Position numbers and translations under genes: made by a program. Shown piece by piece: positions 6,504 through 11,233 of a stretch of 11,233 bases of DNA. The first letter of the stretch is position 1. Each line of letters opens with the position of its first letter. The notes beneath the pieces are model-generated. The model was not told where the DNA came from. It searched no databases and was given only the letters and a program-made list of their open reading frames with translations. Source of the stretch: Acidocella sp. (GTDB lineage: Bacteria; Pseudomonadota; Alphaproteobacteria; Acetobacterales; Acetobacteraceae); assembly GCA_029077775.1 (NCBI GenBank), contig JAQNCU010000061.1, forward strand, positions 1 through 11,233, read 5' to 3'.

Positions 6504-8066
6504 CTAAAGCCTCGTTTTGAGGTGATCGGCAACGCGCAGGGCGTTGGCGATAATGGTCAGTGTCGGGTTAACGGCGCCGATCGAGGGGAAAAAGCTTGCA
6601 TCGGTGACATAGAGATTATCCACCTCATGTGCGCGGCAATCCAGATCGAGCACTGAGGTTGTGGGGTCGGTACCAAAGCGCGCCGTGCCCGCCTGGTGGG
6701 CCGTGCCCGCGATGGGGATGTCTTGGTGCAGATAGAGCTTACGTTCAAGAAAATCCGGCAACAGGGTTTTGCCGTGCAAGACATCCGATAATTTCTGGCG
6801 CAGATGGCGGTGCGCTGCCTGGTTGCTCTCGGTCAGATGCAGGGTAACGTTTTCGCCATCGTAGAAAATGCGGTTCTCGGGCAGCGGCAAATCCTCGCTG
6901 GAGAGCCAAAAATCCATCGCATGGCGGGCCATGACATCAAACGGCATGTCCGGCAGGAAGGTGAGCCAACCGGGCAGAGCCTCGGCCTTGATCTGCGCGG
7001 CGTGGGAGGTTGCGCACATCTGGATAAGGCCGAGTGGATAGGCGTAATCCGGCGCGCCGAAATAATAATCGCTGACCGCGAGGGTTTTCTGGAAGATCGT
7101 GTCATTCGGCTCGCGCATCAATGCCATCAGTACCGATTGGTTATGGCGCATGTAATTCCGCCCGACCTGGCCCGAGCCATTGGCAAGGCCGTTTGGGTGC
7201 TGGTCATTGGCTGAGCGCAACAGCAGCAACGCCGAGGACAGCGCGCCACAGGCAACCACAACGATATCAGCGGTGTAAGTCTCGGTGATGCCGCCACGGA
7301 TGAGTTCGACACCCGAGACCATGCGGCCATCGGGGCTGGTGTGCAGCTTTGTGGCATAGGCATTTGTCATCAACGTAAAATTTGGCTGCGTGGCGAGCAG
7401 CTTGTCGATGCAGATGATCTGGGCATCGGCTTTGGCGTTCAACAGACAGGGGAAACCATCGAAAGCATCGCAGCGTATGCAGGGGCTCGTGGGTGTCGGT
7501 TTGCCATTGGCCTCGTCCAATAAAATCCCCAACGGCAGATGGAACGGGTGCAGACCCTGCGCCGTAAAATGATCGCTTAAAGCAACGATATTTGGCTCGT
7601 GGCTGACCGGCGGATAGGGAAAGGCACCGCTGCGGAAGGGCTCAAACGGGTCCTCGCCCGCCTGCCCGTGGACATGGAACAAAGCCTCGGCTTGCGCATA
7701 ATAGGGCTCGAACAGCGCATAGGGCAGCGGCCAGGCGGGGGAGATACCGTCTTCGTGCGCCAGTTCCTCGAAATCACGCGCGCGCAGGCGCAGCAAGGCG
7801 GCACCGTAAACCTTGGAATTGCCGCCGACATTATAATGCAGGCCAGGGTGAAATGCCGTGCCGGTTTTGTCGAACCAGCTTTCCTGGGCCTGGTAGATGC
7901 CCTCGACAAAAACTTTTTGCGCGCTCCAATTATCCACATTGCGCGGCAGATAATCCCCACGCTCGATCATCAAAATGGATTTGCCCGATGGCGCAAGCCG
8001 ATGCGCCAGTGAAGCACCCCCCGGGCCGCTGCCGATCACGATCACGTCGAAATGCGTTTCAGCCAT
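6504..8066 (-). CDS. GMC family FAD-dependent oxidoreductase
   Basis: A 520-residue flavoprotein oxidising alcohol groups of sugars or polyols. The N-terminal Rossmann motif DVIVIGSGPGGASLAHRL (7-24) and Glu35 (MIERGD) bind FAD. GGNSKVYGAALLRLRARDFE (81-100) is the GMC signature region. The C-terminal domain has HQAGTARFGTDP with His457, and VTDASFFPSIGAVNPTLTII with Asn500, the His/Asn pair of gluconate/sorbose/glucose dehydrogenase-type GMC enzymes. A cysteine cluster, CIRCDAFDGFPC (196-207), is notable. The ATG at 8066 was chosen over the longer frame (to 8477) because the FAD motif starts there, AGGA lies eight bases upstream, and the extension lies over the GH15 gene. It overlaps GH15 by eight bases (ATGGCTGA). 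No Tat or Sec signal and no cytochrome subunit are visible, so the electron acceptor is unknown. Confidence 0.9.
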   Translation of the reverse strand: MAETHFDVIVIGSGPGGASLAHRLAPSGKSILMIERGDYLPRNVDNWSAQKVFVEGIYQAQESWFDKTGTAFHPGLHYNVGGNSKVYGAALLRLRARDFEELAHEDGISPAWPLPYALFEPYYAQAEALFHVHGQAGEDPFEPFRSGAFPYPPVSHEPNIVALSDHFTAQGLHPFHLPLGILLDEANGKPTPTSPCIRCDAFDGFPCLLNAKADAQIICIDKLLATQPNFTLMTNAYATKLHTSPDGRMVSGVELIRGGITETYTADIVVVACGALSSALLLLRSANDQHPNGLANGSGQVGRNYMRHNQSVLMALMREPNDTIFQKTLAVSDYYFGAPDYAYPLGLIQMCATSHAAQIKAEALPGWLTFLPDMPFDVMARHAMDFWLSSEDLPLPENRIFYDGENVTLHLTESNQAAHRHLRQKLSDVLHGKTLLPDFLERKLYLHQDIPIAGTAHQAGTARFGTDPTTSVLDLDCRAHEVDNLYVTDASFFPSIGAVNPTLTIIANALRVADHLKTRL

Positions 8067-9882
8067 TTTGTGGTTCCTGGACGGCCTGGGTGTGCTTGGC
8101 GCGCTCCCGCGCGGGTCCATGGGCGCGGCTGATATTAAAGGCCGTGTTGACCAGTGCGATATGCGAGAAAGCCTGCGGAAAGTTACCCACAAGGCGGCGA
8201 TGCACGGGGTCGTATTCCTCGGCCAACAACCCGACATCATTGGCCAGGGCGCATAGCCCGTCAAAGAGTTTGCGCGCCTCGTCCAACCGTCCCTGCAGCA
8301 CGTAATTATCCGCAAGCCAGAAACTACACGCGAGAAACGCGCCCTCTCCCGGTGGCAGGCCATCGGCGGAAGCGCCGGTATCGTACCGAATGACAAAGCC
8401 ATCGCGCAGCAGGTCACGTTCGATAGCGGCGATGGTCCCGGCCACGCGCGGGTCGGTGACCGGCAGGAAGCCGACAAGGGCGATCATCAACAGGCTCGCA
8501 TCGAGGGTTTGGGCGCCGTAGGATTGCACGAAAGCGCCAATTTCAGGGTTATACCCCTGCGCGCAAACCTGTGCATGGATCTCATCGCGCCAGACACGCC
8601 ATTCATCCAGCGGTGCGGGCAGACCAAATTCCTCGGCGCTGCGGATGGCGCGGTCAGCGGCGACCCAGGCCATGATTTTGGAATGGGTGAATTGCCGCCG
8701 CCCGCCCCGAACCTCCCACAGCCCATCATCCGGCTGGTCCCAGATTTCACGCAAGTGTGCGATGAGCGCGGTCTGCAAGCCCCATAACGTGTCGTCGGCG
8801 ATCAGCCCCTTGGTGCGGCCATAATAGAGCGCGTCCATCACCTCGCCATACACATCGAGCTGTATTTGGCCGGAGGCGGCGTTGCCGATATGCACCGGCG
8901 CTGATGCCTCATAACCCGGCAGCCAGGGGATGGTCCATTCCTCCAGCCGCCGCTCGCCCGCGATGCCATACATGATCTGCACCTGCGCCGGGCTGCCCGC
9001 GACCGCGCGGACCAGCCATTGTTGCCAGGCGGCGGCCTCATCGACATAGCCAGATTCCAGCAGCGCATAGAGCGTGAGCGTGGCATCGCGCAGCCAGCAA
9101 TAGCGATAATCCCAGTTGCGCGCGCCACCCAATTGTTCCGGGAGCGATGTGGTGGCCGCCGCGACGATGCCGCCGGTTTTGAAATGCGTCAGCGCCTTCA
9201 AAGTGATCAGCGACCGCAAAACGATGTCAGAATATTCGCCGAGGCCGGGGAAGCGACCGCTCCAATCGCGCCAGGCGGTGTCCTCGGCCGACAAGGCCGC
9301 GCCGATATCCAGCGGCGGCGGCGTCTCGTCATATGACGGAGACCAGCCCAGCGCGAAATCAACCTCCTGCCCCGCAGCCACAACAAAATGCGCCTGCGTG
9401 CGCATATCCCGGCTTTCATGGCTGATGGTACTTTGCAGCAACAGCCTGTCAGGGCCGACGACAAATTGCGTGCGGGCATCAGGCAGGCGCAGAACCCACG
9501 GCACCGCGGCGCCATAATCAAACCGCACAACGAGATCCGCATCCATGGAAACCGTACCGCGCAGGCCGCGCACACGGCGTAGAACTTCCGAGCCGCCAGA
9601 CCGGCGGGTCATAACGTCGATCACCATAACAGCGCCCGTTGCCGTCTCGAAACTGGTTTCTAGGATGAGCGTGCCGTCGCGGTAGCGCCTCGTGGTGGCG
9701 GTCACGGCCTCAGACGGGGTAATGCGCCAATGCCCGTTTTTATCATCACCGAGCAACGCGGCGAAACAAGCGGCACTGTCGAAGCGCGGCAGACAGAGCC
9801 AGTCGATAGACCCGTCGCGCCCAACCACGGCCATGGTCTCACAATTGCCGATGACGGCGTAATCCTCGATCCGTAGGCCCAT
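8059..9882 (-). CDS. Glycoside hydrolase family 15 protein (glucoamylase/trehalase-like)
   Basis: A 607-residue GH15 enzyme, expected to release glucose from alpha-glucosides (maltodextrin, trehalose or similar) with inversion. An N-terminal beta-sandwich domain (about 1-215) begins with the family's IEDYAVIGNCETMAVV (5-20) and DGSIDWLC (23-30). The (alpha/alpha)6 barrel follows, with GARNWDYRYCWLRDA (253-267), DGLWEVRGG (386-394) whose Glu390 is the probable acid, ACSFWLADNY (518-527), and LLAEEYDP (552-559) with Glu555/Glu556 supplying the base. Length and motifs are complete. Bacterial members of this shape include glucoamylase-like enzymes and trehalases, and the sequence alone does not decide between them. 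No signal peptide is present, so it is cytoplasmic. It starts six bases after the SDR stop with only a weak Shine-Dalgarno, and its stop overlaps the GMC start. Confidence 0.92.
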   Translation of the reverse strand: MGLRIEDYAVIGNCETMAVVGRDGSIDWLCLPRFDSAACFAALLGDDKNGHWRITPSEAVTATTRRYRDGTLILETSFETATGAVMVIDVMTRRSGGSEVLRRVRGLRGTVSMDADLVVRFDYGAAVPWVLRLPDARTQFVVGPDRLLLQSTISHESRDMRTQAHFVVAAGQEVDFALGWSPSYDETPPPLDIGAALSAEDTAWRDWSGRFPGLGEYSDIVLRSLITLKALTHFKTGGIVAAATTSLPEQLGGARNWDYRYCWLRDATLTLYALLESGYVDEAAAWQQWLVRAVAGSPAQVQIMYGIAGERRLEEWTIPWLPGYEASAPVHIGNAASGQIQLDVYGEVMDALYYGRTKGLIADDTLWGLQTALIAHLREIWDQPDDGLWEVRGGRRQFTHSKIMAWVAADRAIRSAEEFGLPAPLDEWRVWRDEIHAQVCAQGYNPEIGAFVQSYGAQTLDASLLMIALVGFLPVTDPRVAGTIAAIERDLLRDGFVIRYDTGASADGLPPGEGAFLACSFWLADNYVLQGRLDEARKLFDGLCALANDVGLLAEEYDPVHRRLVGNFPQAFSHIALVNTAFNISRAHGPARERAKHTQAVQEPQNG

Positions 9883-9888
9883 AATCCG

Positions 9889-10761
9889 TCAGCCCCCCGT
9901 GGCGAAACCAGGATATAATGTCATGCCCCCATCGACGAACAAGGTGGCTCCGGTGACGTAATCCGAGGCATCAGAGGCCAGCCACGCGCAAGCCTGGGCG
10001 ATGTCATCGGGCTCACCGATCCGCTTATAGGGGACGAGCTTCATGAGATCGGCATAGGCTTCAGGTGTGCTCCACGCGGATTGGTTAATGGGCGTGCGGA
10101 TTGCCCCAGGGGCAACCGCGTTGACGCGGATATGATAGGGGGCGAGTTCCTGGGCGATGCTCTTCATCAGCAGCATCACGCCGCCTTTGGACGCCGCATA
10201 ATTCGCGTGCCCGGCCCAGGGAATTTGCTGATGCACCGAGCTCATGCAGATGATCTTACCTGCCGCGACCGAGACGCCCGGCACCACGCCGCGCGCTTTA
10301 AAAATCCGCGCGGCCTCCCGCGTGCACAGGAACTGGCCCGTGAGGTTGACGCCGATGACGGTGTTCCATTGTTCCAGGGTCATTTGCGTGAACGGCGAAT
10401 CCCGCTGCAGGCCCGCATTGCTGACGACGATGTGCAGAGTGCCAAAATGATCGACCGCTTTGGCGAACATCGCGACAACCTCGTCCTCCTTGCTCACATC
10501 GGCAGGCAGGGCGATGGCGCGCCCGCCGAAGGTGGTGATCTCATGCGCGACATCCTCGGCCGATTGCGGGTCGGTGACGTAATTGACCACGACATCGGCA
10601 CCGGCCCGGGCAAGGCCGATGGCCGTGGCGCGGCCAATGCCGGAATTCGCCCCGGTAACGAGGGCTGGCTGGCCGATGAGGGTTTTGCTGTAGGTTGTGT
10701 GGGGCAGAGCCGCGCCATCCGGGGCGGGGGATGCGGGGTGGATGGGATTCGGGTCGGACAT
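9889..10761 (-). CDS. SDR family oxidoreductase, glucose 1-dehydrogenase-like
   Basis: A 290-residue classical short-chain dehydrogenase. TGANSGIG (36-43) is the nucleotide loop, Asp88 sits in ADVS, SNAG is at 114-117, and the catalytic set is Ser175 (MSSVH), Tyr188 and Lys192 (YAASK), with Asn139. The segment IRVNAVAPGAIRTPIN (211-226) and the ending FVDGGMTLYP (275-284) are typical of proteins annotated as glucose 1-dehydrogenase. The end of the second beta strand (VVVNYVTD) lacks an acidic residue, so NADP use is plausible. The sugar substrate is inferred from family and from the GH15 neighbour. The start at 10761 is supported by GAGG seven bases upstream. A 15-residue longer frame to 10806 has no such support. 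It is the first gene of the seven-gene run, with a 101-base upstream gap likely to carry the promoter. Confidence 0.9.
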   Translation of the reverse strand: MSDPNPIHPASPAPDGAALPHTTYSKTLIGQPALVTGANSGIGRATAIGLARAGADVVVNYVTDPQSAEDVAHEITTFGGRAIALPADVSKEDEVVAMFAKAVDHFGTLHIVVSNAGLQRDSPFTQMTLEQWNTVIGVNLTGQFLCTREAARIFKARGVVPGVSVAAGKIICMSSVHQQIPWAGHANYAASKGGVMLLMKSIAQELAPYHIRVNAVAPGAIRTPINQSAWSTPEAYADLMKLVPYKRIGEPDDIAQACAWLASDASDYVTGATLFVDGGMTLYPGFATGG

Positions 10762-10837
10762 GGAAATTCCTCGCATCACGTTTAAACGCGGCCATGATCG
10801 CGTCATAACCGCTTATGTTTTCAGGTGGGAGGCGGTC
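10762..10837 (-). promoter_or_regulatory. Probable promoter/operator region of the sugar-oxidation operon
   Basis: This is the only sizeable gap upstream of the seven-gene run. It contains short dyads that could be operators: CATAA-CCGC-TTATG at 10804-10817, ATGA-TCGCG-TCAT at 10794-10806 overlapping it, and the palindrome CGTTTAAACG at 10779-10788. No clear -35/-10 pair was recognised. Regulatory use is inferred from position and symmetry, and the MarR- and AsnC-type proteins encoded just upstream are candidate binders. Confidence 0.35.
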
Positions 10838-10858
10838 CGCGCGGTTTCAACCCGCGCG
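10838..10858 (-). terminator. GC-rich hairpin after the AsnC-like gene, possible terminator
   Basis: A perfect 7-bp stem of only G and C (10838-10844 with 10852-10858, CGCGCGG/CCGCGCG) surrounds a 7-base loop, five bases past the stop of the RAM-domain gene. No T-run follows on the minus strand, so it may attenuate or protect rather than terminate. Confidence 0.35.
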
Positions 10859-10862
10859 CGCC

Positions 10863-11117
10863 CTACAGCCGGGGCGAGGGCGTAAAGGCGTTGAAGGCGA
10901 TCATCGTGTTGGTCTCGACCAGGCCGGGGACCTTATGGAGCTGTTTGTTGATAAAAACGCCGGGGTCTACCTCGTCATCGAGGTTGATGATGGCGAGCAG
11001 GTCATACACGCCGGAAATTGAGTAAATCTGGCACTGGTTGATGTTGTCGACGATGAAGGCCGCGACGTTATAAGCCTCGCCAAGCTGGCATTTGATCTGG
11101 ACGATCAGGGTTTTCAT
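10863..11117 (-). CDS. Stand-alone Lrp/AsnC ligand-binding (RAM) domain protein
   Basis: An 84-residue protein matching only the C-terminal effector domain of Lrp/AsnC regulators. It runs from the opening beta strand TLIVQIKCQLGEAYNVA (3-19) through ISGVYDLLAIIN (34-45) and the conserved VPGLVETNTMIAF (63-75). There is no helix-turn-helix, and the ATG has GGAG seven bases upstream, so it is a complete short gene rather than a truncated regulator. Such single RAM-domain proteins form beta-sheet oligomers that bind small ligands and may modulate full-length regulators. The gene lies 36 bases downstream of a probable MarR-type gene and upstream of the sugar-oxidation operon. A sensory role for that operon is inferred from position only. 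Confidence 0.83.
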   Translation of the reverse strand: MKTLIVQIKCQLGEAYNVAAFIVDNINQCQIYSISGVYDLLAIINLDDEVDPGVFINKQLHKVPGLVETNTMIAFNAFTPSPRL

Positions 11118-11153
11118 GGCTGGGCTCCGAGGCTTTTGGGGTGGCTGAACGGC

Positions 11154-11233
11154 TTAGCCGAGTTTTTTGAGCATGGCGAGAAATTGCCGCCGTTCGGCCT
11201 GGGTAAAGGGGGCCAATGTGGCCTAGGTGATCT
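11154..11233 (-). pseudogene. 3' end of a probable MarR-family regulator, cut by the window edge, apparent frameshift
   Basis: Reading the minus strand to the TAA at 11154-11156 gives LAPFTQAERRQFLAMLKKLG, a pattern typical of the last helix of MarR-family regulators. In this frame a TAG occurs a few codons upstream, at 11223-11225. If one G is removed near 11221-11222, the line becomes DHLATLAPFTQ, which reads naturally. A one-base insertion, real or from sequencing, is therefore likely. Only about 26 codons are visible, so the family call is tentative. It precedes the RAM-domain gene by 36 bases on the same strand. Confidence 0.4.

Noticed and set aside
8067..8477. 137-residue N-terminal extension of the GMC enzyme
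   Set aside because: It lies wholly over the GH15 gene, is Arg/Trp-rich shadow sequence, and the FAD motif begins right after the ATG at 8066, which has its own AGGA.
10081..10785. Plus-strand open frame of 234 codons opposite the SDR gene
   Set aside because: It mirrors the codon bias of the SDR gene on the other strand and has no family features.
1..11233. CRISPR array, tRNA or rRNA genes
   Set aside because: No regularly spaced repeats and no cloverleaf or rRNA signature were seen on either strand by eye.

Overview
The window is GC-rich bacterial chromosome (or large replicon), apart from a strikingly AT-rich first 270 bases. All recognisable genes lie on the minus strand. The gene set is sugar dehydrogenases of the SDR and GMC families, a family 15 glycosidase, an SMP-30 lactonase and an IS1182-type element. 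The sequence style fits an alphaproteobacterium, and I would guess Acetobacteraceae (Acidocella/Acidiphilium-like). That placement is inferred from protein flavour only, since no rRNA or other marker is present.

Read in the direction of transcription (right to left), the layout is as follows. The 3' end of a probable MarR-family regulator (11154 to the window edge, apparently frameshifted) is followed by a stand-alone AsnC/Lrp-type ligand-binding (RAM) domain protein (10863-11117). After a 101-base gap with a GC hairpin and small dyads comes a tightly packed run of seven genes. These are an SDR glucose-1-dehydrogenase-like protein (9889-10761), a GH15 glycosidase (8059-9882), a GMC oxidoreductase (6504-8066), a DoxX-like membrane protein (6049-6498), a small cupin (5606-6040), an SMP-30/gluconolactonase (4685-5616, damaged) and a two-domain VOC protein (3885-4688). 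Gaps are at most 8 bases and several neighbours overlap, so this is almost certainly one operon. It ends in a 66-base hairpin (3813-3878).

Immediately after that hairpin sits a complete-looking IS1182-family insertion sequence (2366-3812). It has 16-base imperfect terminal repeats and CTAG on both sides. A second large imperfect hairpin (2284-2363) lies on its other side. Beyond it is a separately transcribed benzoylformate-decarboxylase-like ThDP enzyme (403-2103), then the AT-rich non-coding edge (1-402).

The operon can be read as a sugar-oxidation module. GH15 would release glucose from an alpha-glucoside, SDR and/or GMC would oxidise it to a lactone, and SMP-30 would open the lactone. 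The DoxX and cupin proteins would be membrane or accessory partners, and the two small regulators upstream are candidates for its control. The substrate is not proven by the sequence.

The lactonase shows two anomalies: an apparent AUU start with a good Shine-Dalgarno sequence, and a one-base deletion near its 3' end. The MarR fragment shows a further one-base shift. These may be real decay or sequencing/assembly errors.
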